Below, piece after piece: positions 55,942-64,000 of a stretch of 64,000 bases of DNA (positions are counted from its first letter, which is position 1; each line of letters begins with the position of its first letter). The notes under the pieces are model-generated. The model made no database searches and was not told where the DNA came from. It saw only the letters and a list, made by a program, of their open reading frames with translations. The DNA comes from Anolis sagrei (lineage: Eukaryota; Chordata; Lepidosauria; Squamata; Anolidae), in NCBI RefSeq assembly GCF_037176765.1, contig NC_090025.1, forward strand, positions 17,595,545 through 17,659,544. The letters run 5' to 3'. Position numbers and translations under genes: made by a program.

Positions 55942-58900
55942 CAGTATGTAAAGCTGTTAAGAAATGTTGCTGTACTGTTTATGAGGCAAGTAGCTATGGG
56001 TGGAGTGCGTACATGGATGCTAATTATTTAAATGTTGGGGCAGATGAATGGCAGATTGAGTTGAGGCAGTTAAGTCAGGGGCTTAAGGAGATGGTAGGGG
56101 AAAGGAGCTTGAGTTGAGAGCTTGGCAAGGGTGTGATTTAATTTGAGAGGAGAGTGTTTCAAATGTTATACATAAACAATATGCAGTTTGATATCTGCAA
56201 ATAAACTTGTGTTGGAGACAGAAGTATTATAAATCCTCACAGAAATGCAGAGGAGGATGAGAAAATGGAGCGACTGTTTTCTTCTGTCTATGCAGCATTT
56301 CTCAGTCAATCAATTTGATGTACCCAGCTACATTTTAAATAAAAGTTCCTTGCTTTTCAGTTTTGTTGTCTGTCAATTCTCTCATGCCAGGAAGGGAAAC
56401 GGATGACTGTGGGATAAAGGGTGGAACCCTCACATAAAGAGATGGAAACATCCATATTTGATGTAGATACTGGAGGGATATAAATATGAAATGTCCAAAA
56501 CTTCCATTTGGGGGGTGGAAAAAGAACAGGTACAAAGAAATGGGAGTATAGTCAGTCAACTGGAACTATGTAATGAAGAATGTTACCTGGAAAATATTCC
56601 CCAAAATTGAGAGAGCATGGTGAACTGGCTTCCTTGACTTCCACCCAGTTTACAGTATCACAATTCCACAATTTACAGTATTGCAAAGGGGAGTACAGCT
56701 GAAATCCTCAACTTTTACCCAGGTTTGTGAGAGACAGACAAACGGCCACTTTTTCCTGCTTGGGAATCAAATGAAGTCCAGGGAGAACGACTGAAAAGTC
56801 ATACAAATTATGAAAGTATTGCCTTACCTGTGTTTTTCAATTGCTCTATAAAATCCAGAAGAGATACAAGACCCAGATACAGTTCTGTAACCTTGCTGCT
56901 CTGCCATTCCCAGATTGGCCACAACAAGTGGAACTTTCTGGAAAAGACTGGAAAAGCAGACACACAAGAGTCAAAAGGAAATACAGAAGTGCTTACTGAA
57001 TGCTTTCTATAATGCACAAACAGAATGCCATTCCATTACTCATTCTTAAAAGAACCCAATGAACTCAAGAGCCTCCTGAAAGTCAAAATTAATGATCTGA
57101 GACTTGTTAAGTCTATTGGAAACAGCAACTTTCTCACACCTACTCTAGTTGTTCATTATGTATATAATTCAGATTGTTTTGTGCATTGTATATCCGTGTA
57201 TTAGTATGCAGCTTTCCTTAACTCTTTGTGGTAGGAGGGACTACGGACCATGTGATCAGATCTGGGCTTGTTCAGGACTCAGACTCCATTTTTAGCAACA
57301 GTATGCCTTAAACACCAGTAGGAACTGTATGCCTTTAGACTTCAGTAGAAAACTCTATTAGACTCTAAGAACAGAGAAATGCTTTATATCAGTGGTTCTC
57401 AACCTGTGTGTCCCCAGGTGTTTTGGCCTACAACTCTCAGAAATCCCAGCCAGTTTACCAGCTGTTAGGATTTCTGGGAGTTGAAGGCCAAAACATCTGG
57501 GGACCCACAGGTTGAAAGCCACTGCTTTAAACTATGGATTGCTGATTTTGAGAAAAATACCCTGTGCCATCTGCACAGAGAAACTACTTCAAATCTTATG
57601 TGTAACTGGATTGATATGCAAAGTACCTGTATGCTGAATACATGAAGTTTGTGAGTAAACCAACTATGTTACTTTTTTAAAAGTCCACTTATTTTGTCTC
57701 TTGAGAGTATGATTTAAACCAAGATGTTTAAAAAGAGAAGATGTTTTTGGGCAACTGAAAAGAATACTTCTGAAACTCTGCTCTATCTATCTATCTAATG
57801 TATTTGTGCATTGGCATATCTTTGTCCCTAGCAGTTCAAAGAGATATCTAGGTATATCAGTTTAATAGCTGAGAAACCTAATTGCCTTGCATGAATCTTA
57901 AGTGGATATTATTTACCACTAAGGAGAAGGTTGACTCAAGCGAGTTTTTAACTTCTCAGGGAGATTCCTGATTTGCCCAAATGGTAATGAATACCATTTT
58001 TCCAAAAAGGTTGTAACAAGGTCATACCTTTCCAAAGATCATAATTCTGCAAAAAGGTTATGGAGATTTCCCTTCCCAAAAGGTTATGTATGGCATCATT
58101 TTTCAAAAAATAAAATAAAAATCACTGTATTTGTTAGGTAAATTGAGAAACCAGGGAATCTTTTAGCATTTCAGACCATGATTCCTATAACATGCAAAAG
58201 CTTTCACACTTGTTTGGAACTGTAGGTTTTTTTTTAATTTTGTTTTTTTGTCTCAGGAGCAACTTGAGAAACTGCAAGTTGCTTCTGGTGTTAGAGAATT
58301 GGCTGTCTGCAAGGACGTTGCCCAGGGGACACCCGGATGTTTGGTGTTTTACCATCCTTGTGGGAGGCTTCTCTCATGTCCCCACATGGGGAGCTGGAGC
58401 TGACAGAGGGAGCTCAACCCGCTCTCCCCAGATTCAAACCGCTGACCTATCAGTCAGCAGTCCTGCCAGCACAAGGATTTAACCCATTGTGCCACTGGGG
58501 GCTCCGGAACTGTAGGTGATGTTAATGTATATTTTGTTGTATTTGTATAGGTTAACATGGCCAGCTTCATGTTTAGAAAAGGATTTACTAGACTGGGTCC
58601 TTTTAAAATCAGAATTTATATGAAAGTTAGCAGAGGAAAAAATAACATCACATAGGATCACATCTTACTTACCCTTCTTGTGGTTTGTGCAAGGCATACT
58701 CAAGTCTGTAAGTGGATGAACTTGAAGAAGTGACACTGGAAGTTAGCAACAGAAAAACCAGACCCTGATTTGAAAAGTGTGACTGTAAATGTCTATGAAG
58801 GAGTCGCTCTCGGAAAGTCATTGCCTGGTCAGTATTACGCCTGAGTTTGTACCAGCCGACCACAGTCTGGGAAGACAAAGAGAAAAATCATGCCGTCTTA

Positions 58901-60382
58901 AAATCACTTTGTTTCAAAATATGAGAGTTAAGGAAAAGCTTCGAGGGAAATACATTGCTTTCCGATCCTTTGACATGCTGCAATGAACAATAAATCGGAG
59001 AGCCAGGACTCTAAGTGTGATCTTGTACTAGCAATGTATCTAACCCTTGCTAATACAAGATCATGAGTTGAAAATGCAGGAGAAAACAAACCAGTGCCCC
59101 TCCCATTGAAAGTACCCTCTGTAGCAAATGGGGCCTATTACTAAGGGCTTACACCAAGTCTTTCTCAACCTGGGGGTCGGGACCCCTGTGGGGGTCATGA
59201 GGGGGCGTCAGGGGGGTCGCCAAAGATCATCAGAAAACACAGTATTTTCTGTTGGTCATGGGAGTTCTGTGTGGGAAGTTTGGACCAATTCAATCGTTGG
59301 TGGGGTTCAGAATGCTCTTTGATTGGAGGTGAACTATAAATCCCAGTAACTACAACGCCCACATGTCAAGTCTATTTTCTCCAAACCCCACCAGTGTTCA
59401 CATTTGGGCATATTGAGTATTCATGCTAAGTTTGGTCTACATCCATAATTGTTTGAGCCCACAATGCTCTCTGGATGTAGGTGAACTACAACTCCAAAAC
59501 TCAAGGTCAATGCCCACCAAACCCTGCCAATATTTTCTGTTGGCCATGGGAGTTCTGTGTTCCAAGTTTGGTTCAATTCAATCATTGGTGGAGTTCAAAA
59601 TGCTCTTTGATTGGAAGTGAACTATAAATCCCATCAACTACAACTTCCAAATGACAAAATCAGTCCTCCCCAACCACATCAGTATTCAAATTTGGGCATA
59701 TGGGGTATTTGTGCCAAATTTGGTCCAGAGAATAAAAATACATCCTGCATATCAGATATTTACATTATGATTTATAACAGCAGCAAAATTACAGTTAAGA
59801 AGTGGCAAGGGAAATAATTTTATGATTGGGGGTCACCACAACAGGAGGAACTGTATTAAGGGGTCACGACCTTAGGAAAGTTGAGAACCACTGGCTTACA
59901 GGAATACAAATGTGCCTGTCAGTAGAAGTATCCATTGAAATAACTCTCTCTCTGTCTTCCAGATTAGACAGAAGGTTCAACCTCCTCAAAGAGATACTCC
60001 ACTCCCCGCTCCATAATTGAATTTTGCCTTCCACAGCAATACCTTTTTGCATCCTGATAATATTTTCTTCAGCAACGCCTCATTCAGTTTTCCGGCTGAA
60101 TTGTAAAAGCTAGAATATATAAAGACAAACCAGAATTGATACTGAAGCAAATAAACAGCCATTTTAGTGCTTCATTGGTTTACCCATCTACATAATCACT
60201 GGACTGTCAAAGGCTGTCTGGCCATGTTCCAAAAGCATTCTCTCCTGACGTTTCCCCTGCATCTATGGCAGGCATCCTCAGAGGTTGTGAGGTCTGTTGG
60301 AAACTAGGAAAATTGAGTTTATATATCTGTGGGATGTCCAAGGTGAGAGAAAAAACTCTTGTCTGTTTGAGGCAAGTGTGAA

Positions 60383-60424
<42 letters not shown>

Positions 60425-61886
60425 ACTTTATTTGTACCCCGCTAGCATCTCCCGAAGGACTCGATGCGGCTTACAAAGGCCAAGGCCTCAACACACATAT
60501 ACAATAAAACCTAAGGCAAATTAAAACAATTAAAGCAATATAAGCAACAAACAATAAACAATACACTAAGACACAATAAAACTGGGCCGGGCCAGAGTAA
60601 TGGGTACAGGATTAAAAGTGCTGATGTGACAGGTGGTATATAAGGCTTATACAGCAAGTGCAGTGTGCGATGTGCAGCAGTCTTAGTTTTAATAAAGTGC
60701 TCATGGGACTTGGTATTGGAGATTTCCTATTCTGGGAAGGCACATCGGAATAGCCAGGTCTTCAAGTTCTTTCTAAAGACTGTTGGTCTTGATTAGCATT
60801 TGTATTCCTAGCAGTTTCAAGGTCTGGCTCCTTACTGCCTAGGGAATCCTTTGTTGGGAGGTGATTATCTGGTCCTGATTGATGCTTGTCTGGAATTCCC
60901 ATTTTTTTAGTGTTATTCTTTATTTACTGTTATGATTTTGGAGTTTTTTAAATACTAGTAGCCAGTATTCCACAGATATATAAACATCACTTGCCTAGTT
61001 TCCAACAGACCCCACAACCTCTGAGAATGCCTGCCATAGATGCAGGCGAAATGTCAGGGGAGAATGCTTCTGGAACATTGCCATACAGCCCAAAAAACTC
61101 ACAACAACCACATTATTTATTTATTTATTTGCTATATTTATATACCGCTCCCTCAAAGTGGTTTACAAATTGGCAACAATTCGATGCCTCAACAATTATA
61201 ACAAGTAAAAATAATCAAGAAATTCTGTTGAAAACAATAGTATAAGATTTAAAAAATATTAAAAACTGTACAAAGCCTTAAAATATTATCGTGAGCGTCT
61301 CTATGTCAAATCGTTATTCCATTGCGTTATTCCATAATCACTTCTTCTCCTTCTTATATTTATATGACACTTTCTCTCTCTTCAAAGAGACCCTTTAAGG
61401 TATCGTATTTACTGAACTTCATATTGTATAGCTAATCAGATATCAAGAAAAATAATAAAGAAATGACTAATCAACAAATATTATCACCCTTAGGTAATTG
61501 TGTTATTTCATCATTTATTAAAAAAAGGTATACAAAACATAATTATATATTTTAAAGAAATAACATATAATACTTACCTGAAGGGTTGGTAACATGGAAT
61601 GTGTTTCTGTATATCTGAAATGAAATATCATTAGTTTGTCTTCAGTGCTTGGTGTAAATATATTTCTTCATATTCTAAGAATTTTAAAAAGAGGAATTAC
61701 ATAAAATGTAGGAATTATTATTCACTGTCACATGTTTTACTACTCCCCCATTGAATGGTGTCACATCTATTTTTGCAAGATTGTTTTATTGCTTGTATTG
61801 TTGTATTTGGGCTCGGCCTCATGTAAGCCACACCGAGTTCCTTGGGGAGATGGTAGCGGGGTACAAATAAAGTGTTGTTGTTGTTG

Positions 61887-61926
<40 letters not shown>

Positions 61927-63864
61927 GACTGGATTTAACATTCTTCACAGTTTTGAATGGCACACACTCCCAATTTTAATAGCAACACAGATAACAGAAA
62001 AGGACAATTATCACAGAGTGTCAATAAAAACAGAACACATAGGGTTATTAGATCTACCCAGAACTTCAGAAATAGGATACACTTTTTCTCCCTGTATATT
62101 AAATGACCATGTGGCATAATTGCTGGCATTCAATCTTTCAAAAGACAGTCCACTTGCTTGAAATGCCATTGCCATATTTCTTCAGCTTCAATATAGTCTC
62201 TACTGGTCTGTACTGGGCTATACTGGGCCCATAGCCCTTCTTGGGCGAGTGGGCTTATTAACAAAAGACCCTCCTCATAAATATACAGCAGAGTAACTTA
62301 TTAGCAGCAGCATGACCCAGCACCAGTGGCCAAAAGTGGTAAAAAGAATAAAAACACAAAAACCAATGTTATATCTTCTTTAGAAGGCTTTTCTTTATAG
62401 CAAAATAATATGGTTGCACTATTACAAGAACAAGGTTTCCATAACACAAATAAAGTTATTTATATTTCCTTCTTTGCTTCCACGCTGGGCTTCTTTCTCA
62501 TGCAGATGAAAAGCTTTGCTCTCACTGAGCCTCTTCTCACACTAAACTTACACAGGAGCTTCACACAGGAGCCTTTCACTCTCAGCAGCCTCCGCACTGG
62601 AGTTTTACACACAAGGCCTTCAACCTGGGGCTTCTCTCACTGAAGCCTTCTCACACCAGGCCTTCCTCACACTGAGGCCTAGCTCACACTGAAGCCTATT
62701 AACGCTGAGGTTTAGCTCACACTGAGGCCTCTCTCAGACTGAAACTTATTTATACTGAGGGCAACTAACACTGAGGTGTACTAAGCTACAGGCACACCTG
62801 CTTATATTGTACTGCAGCTTTTGCTGAGTTATTATGTCAGTGCTTGATTCACATTTTTGTAAGTAAAAATATCTAGCTAATTTTTAATATTTTTGACATA
62901 AACATCTCTAAAAATGGGTTGCACCTTAGAATTGGAGGTGCATTTTATGTATTTTGCTGTTGTTGTTGGTACTGAATCTTACAATTGATGGTGTCTTACA
63001 ATTAAAAGAGCTCCCGGTGGCACAGTGGGTTAAACCCCTGTGCCGGCAGGACTGAAGACCGACAGGTCGCAGGTTCGAATCCGGGGAGAGGCGGATGAGC
63101 TCCCTCTATCAACTCCAGCTCCTCATGCAGGGACATGAGAGAAGCCTCCCACAAGGATGATAAAAACATCAAATCATCCGGGCATCCCCTGGGCAACGTC
63201 CTTGCAGACAGCCAATTCTCTTACACCAGAAGCGACTTGCAGTTTCCCAAGTCGCTCCTGACACGACAATTTTTTTTGGTAAAAAATTGGTAATGATTAA
63301 AGATCTCTTCCCTCTACTTTTGAAGCACTGGTAAAATTAAAATAGAATTTTTCTTCCCCGAAACACAATCAACACTGTATCTCATCTGCCAAATAGAAAG
63401 AAAATTATAGTCATGTTTGTACCTTTCCTTTGAGTTGACTTGAAGACAAGGATTAGTATGATGCACTTTGGAAGTGGAAAGGGGAAAAGAGCTGAACAGG
63501 CTAAATTTGGTGTGGATAATATTCCTTTGAATGAACAGACAAGTATTATTATTATTAACTGTTTTTTATTCCCCGTCTTTCTCCCCGTGGGGACTCAAGG
63601 CAGCTAACAGTCCCACTCTTTAGTCAAGTTTCAAAAACTCAATATAAACATTAAAAAAAACAATTAAAAGTACAATGTGTAGTACACATATCTCAAGTGG
63701 TACCAGTCAATTATCTAAAAACATCAATTCAAAAACTATATACCTTATGAGAAAGGCAATTTACTTGACTTACCAATTGTATAAATAACTTCAACGTCAT
63801 CCATTTGGGAGTCAGTAATACTGTTTTTAGCTTCACCCTTCACATCTCCAAGGAGGAAACCTTC
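51942..63864 (-). CDS. ABRAXAS1: BRCA1-A complex subunit Abraxas 1, exons 2-9 (5' end outside window)
   Basis: Scaffold of the nuclear BRCA1-A complex (with BRCC36, RAP80/UIMC1, BABAM1/2), linking BRCA1 to ubiquitinated chromatin at DNA breaks. Eight exons (63774-63864, 61578-61614, 60043-60109, 58673-58866, 56828-56947, 54649-54733, 53764-53875, 51942-52357) give 373 codons plus stop. With an unseen first exon of about 29 codons the protein would be near 402 residues; human has 409 and nine exons. The MPN-like domain is seen in [49 protein letters not shown] and [20 protein letters not shown]. The heptad-like [12 protein letters not shown] to [19 protein letters not shown] region is the coiled coil. 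Exon 9 has basic stretches ([13 protein letters not shown]) and ends EYAHSPTM, where human ends SPTF. The 3' neighbour MRPS18C is convergent. Confidence 0.96.
52527..52790 (-). mobile_element. L2 LINE 3' end in ABRAXAS1 intron 8
   Basis: (ATT)n 52527-52577 then TTTTATACCCCATCACCGTC. Confidence 0.65.
53215..53493 (-). mobile_element. SINE family B in ABRAXAS1 intron 8
   Basis: Exact 12-bp duplications GTAGGGAGTTTA at 53203-53214 and 53494-53505. Confidence 0.92.
53764..53875 (-). CDS. ABRAXAS1: ABRAXAS1 exon 8, coiled coil
   Basis: Encodes [20 protein letters not shown] then [17 protein letters not shown]. Acceptor CTTTCCAG, donor GTAATC, ends phase 1. Confidence 0.95.
53905..54052 (-). mobile_element. 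RTE/BovB LINE 3' end
   Basis: Reverse complement of the BovB-like terminus (GTGACTTCTTGGACCAGCCC), in ABRAXAS1 intron 7. Confidence 0.68.
54649..54733 (-). CDS. ABRAXAS1: ABRAXAS1 exon 7
   Basis: Encodes [20 protein letters not shown] then ATLQEELK, start of the coiled coil. Acceptor ATCAAAAG (weak, AAG), donor GTAAGT, phase 0. Confidence 0.94.
54890..55078 (+). mobile_element. Sauria-type SINE
   Basis: Head GAGAGCCAGTGTAGTG, middle GTGACCTTGGGCAAGTCA, tail CATAAGTTGGAAATGACTTG, the last resembling the BovB 3' end. Confidence 0.78.
55108..55552. mobile_element. P1-like MITE with a P4 palindrome inside
   Basis: Outer ends ACATGGGGAAACTTTGGCCC and AGTTTGCCCATGGCTG; inner palindrome 55280-55450 (arms CCCTTTCACACAGCCATGTA and TATATGACTGTGTGGAAGGA). 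Confidence 0.7.
55841..55937. repeat. (TG)n followed by (TA)n microsatellite
   Basis: TG/TATG run to about 55898, then about 20 TA dinucleotides to 55937; in ABRAXAS1 intron 6. Confidence 0.95.
55938..56827. other. Unassigned part of ABRAXAS1 intron 6
   Basis: Follows the TG/TA microsatellite; no recognised repeat family or exon. Confidence 0.4.
56828..56947 (-). CDS. ABRAXAS1: ABRAXAS1 exon 6
   Basis: Encodes [20 protein letters not shown] then [19 protein letters not shown]. Of two tandem TTTTCCAG acceptors 10 nt apart, the upstream one keeps frame with exon 5 and restores the human LFHRVPLVV sequence. Donor GTAAGG, ends phase 2. Confidence 0.94.
57391..57524. mobile_element. Palindromic hAT MITE P2 in ABRAXAS1 intron 5
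   Basis: Ends CAGTGGTTCTCAACCTGTG and CACAGGTTGAAAGCCACTG; arms almost fully complementary. Confidence 0.85.
57526..58215. other. Unassigned part of ABRAXAS1 intron 5
   Basis: AT-rich, with a short (CTAT)n run near 57782; nothing else recognised. Confidence 0.4.
58228..58505 (-). mobile_element. SINE family A in ABRAXAS1 intron 5
   Basis: Exact 12-bp target duplications GGAACTGTAGGT at 58216-58227 and 58506-58517. Confidence 0.92.
58673..58866 (-). CDS. ABRAXAS1: ABRAXAS1 exon 5
   Basis: Encodes [20 protein letters not shown], then [20 protein letters not shown] and HKPQEG. Acceptor TCTTCCCAG, donor GTAAGT, ends phase 2. Confidence 0.97.
59155..59893 (+). mobile_element. SPIN-like hAT in ABRAXAS1 intron 4
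   Basis: 8-bp duplication GCTTACAC (59147-59154) and GCTTACAG (59894-59901), one mismatch. Shorter interior with one repeat interval. Confidence 0.9.
60043..60109 (-). CDS. ABRAXAS1: ABRAXAS1 exon 4
   Basis: Encodes [20 protein letters not shown] then KK, aligned with human [20 protein letters not shown]. Acceptor ATTCTAG, donor GTATTG, phase 0. Confidence 0.94.
60203..61110. mobile_element. Penelope-like inverted pair in ABRAXAS1 intron 3, L2 nested
   Basis: 60203-60385 and about 60790-60905 read in minus, 60965-61110 in plus with CTGAGAATGCCTGCCATAGA. An L2 copy (60385-60790) lies within. Same inverted layout as the copies at 6319 and 45631. Confidence 0.65.
60385..60790 (-). mobile_element. 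L2 LINE 3' end nested in a Penelope-like copy
   Basis: (ATT)n 60385-60423 then AACTTTATTTGTACCCCGCT. Confidence 0.72.
61110..61260 (-). mobile_element. L2 LINE 3' end
   Basis: ATTT tract then TATATTTATATACCGCTCCC. Confidence 0.6.
61578..61614 (-). CDS. ABRAXAS1: ABRAXAS1 exon 3 (microexon, 37 nt)
   Basis: Encodes (D)[11 protein letters not shown](S), matching human DIQKYIPCYQLFS. Acceptor ATTTCAG, donor GTAAGT; ends phase 2. Confidence 0.93.
61780..61925 (+). mobile_element. L2 LINE 3' end with TTG/TTA tail
   Basis: GGCTCGGCCTCATGTAAGCC, GTACAAATAAAG, then (TTG)n and (TTA)n to 61925. Confidence 0.7.
62515..62780. repeat. Degenerate tandem repeat
   Basis: Repeated variants of CTCACACTGAGGCCT and CACTGAAGCCT at roughly 15-25-base spacing, about ten units, in ABRAXAS1 intron 2. 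Origin not recognised. Confidence 0.6.
63008..63275 (+). mobile_element. SINE family A in ABRAXAS1 intron 2
   Basis: Full copy with intact B-box GGTTCGAATCC; little diverged from the other copies. Confidence 0.88.
63545..63705 (-). mobile_element. L2 LINE 3' end in ABRAXAS1 intron 2
   Basis: (ATT)n then CGTCTTTCTCCCCGTGGGGA; ends about 70 bases short of exon 2. Confidence 0.65.
63774..63864 (-). CDS. ABRAXAS1: ABRAXAS1 exon 2
   Basis: Encodes [20 protein letters not shown] then [10 protein letters not shown]; acceptor TCTACACAG, donor GTAAGT; starts phase 0, ends phase 1. Exon 1 is not present to the right edge. Confidence 0.96.
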
Positions 63865-64000
63865 CTGTGTAGACGAAGAAGAAACAGAAATCAATACAGT
63901 GGCCACAAAATATCAGGATTGTCAATTGAGGTCAAACAAAAACTGACCTTTTGGAAAAGGATGAGAAGACAGGCTGTTTAGAAATAAACACAATGGCTGG

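Noticed and set aside
55807-56117. Val/Cys and Tyr/Ile repeat frames
   Set aside because: Translation of the TG/TA microsatellite.
63040-63085. tRNA gene from A/B-box-like sequence
   Set aside because: The B-box belongs to SINE heads; the sequence lacks a complete cloverleaf and continues into the SINE body.
1-64000. CRISPR arrays, bacterial operons, or endogenous retrovirus and Polinton remains
   Set aside because: Split GT-AG genes show a vertebrate nuclear sequence, no CRISPR-like spacing was seen, and no retroviral, LTR or capsid-type sequence was recognised.

Overview
This is a vertebrate nuclear window, almost certainly from a squamate reptile and probably an iguanian (Anolis-like) lizard. 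Four split genes are recognised by comparison with remembered human proteins: HPSE (first exon, minus), HELQ (complete, 18 exons, minus), MRPS18C (complete, 6 exons, plus) and ABRAXAS1 (exons 2-9, minus; exon 1 lies beyond the right edge). This order and orientation matches human 4q21. The squamate assignment rests on the repeats: two tRNA-derived SINE families, Sauria-type SINEs with a BovB-like tail, L2 copies with (AAT)n tails, CR1, R4-clade, BovB and Penelope-like retroelements, SPIN-like hAT elements, a Helitron and many palindromic MITEs.

Layout. 1-13516 is presumably intron 1 of HPSE; no further HPSE exon was found and it is filled with repeats. 13517-13720 is HPSE exon 1 in a CpG-rich block reaching about 13900. 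13721-19985 is the HPSE-HELQ intergenic region. 20111-44491 is HELQ; all 18 exons join in frame to 1038 codons, with introns full of transposons. 44492-45295 is a compact divergent promoter shared by HELQ and MRPS18C, containing an old, roughly 220-bp imperfect tandem duplication. 45296-50714 is MRPS18C (146 aa) with its poly(A) signal. 50715-51941 is the tail-to-tail gap to ABRAXAS1. 51942-63864 is ABRAXAS1 exons 9 to 2.

Functionally, HELQ (Ski2-like 3'-5' helicase of crosslink and double-strand-break repair) and ABRAXAS1 (scaffold of the BRCA1-A complex) are both genome-maintenance genes. MRPS18C is a mitochondrial ribosomal protein and HPSE cleaves heparan sulfate.

The most notable observations are: HELQ has Asp where its family has Gly in the HHSGL motif; the ABRAXAS1 C-terminus reads SPTM rather than the BRCT-binding SPTF; HELQ intron 13 has a GC donor; the HELQ/MRPS18C promoter is internally duplicated; Penelope-like copies carry hammerhead-like cores and inverted ends; a SINE and two LINE copies carry 5' inversions of twin-priming type; and SPIN-like hAT copies carry an internal repeat of about 290 bp. 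No wholly new gene system was found. All family names come from memory and pattern recognition, not a database search.
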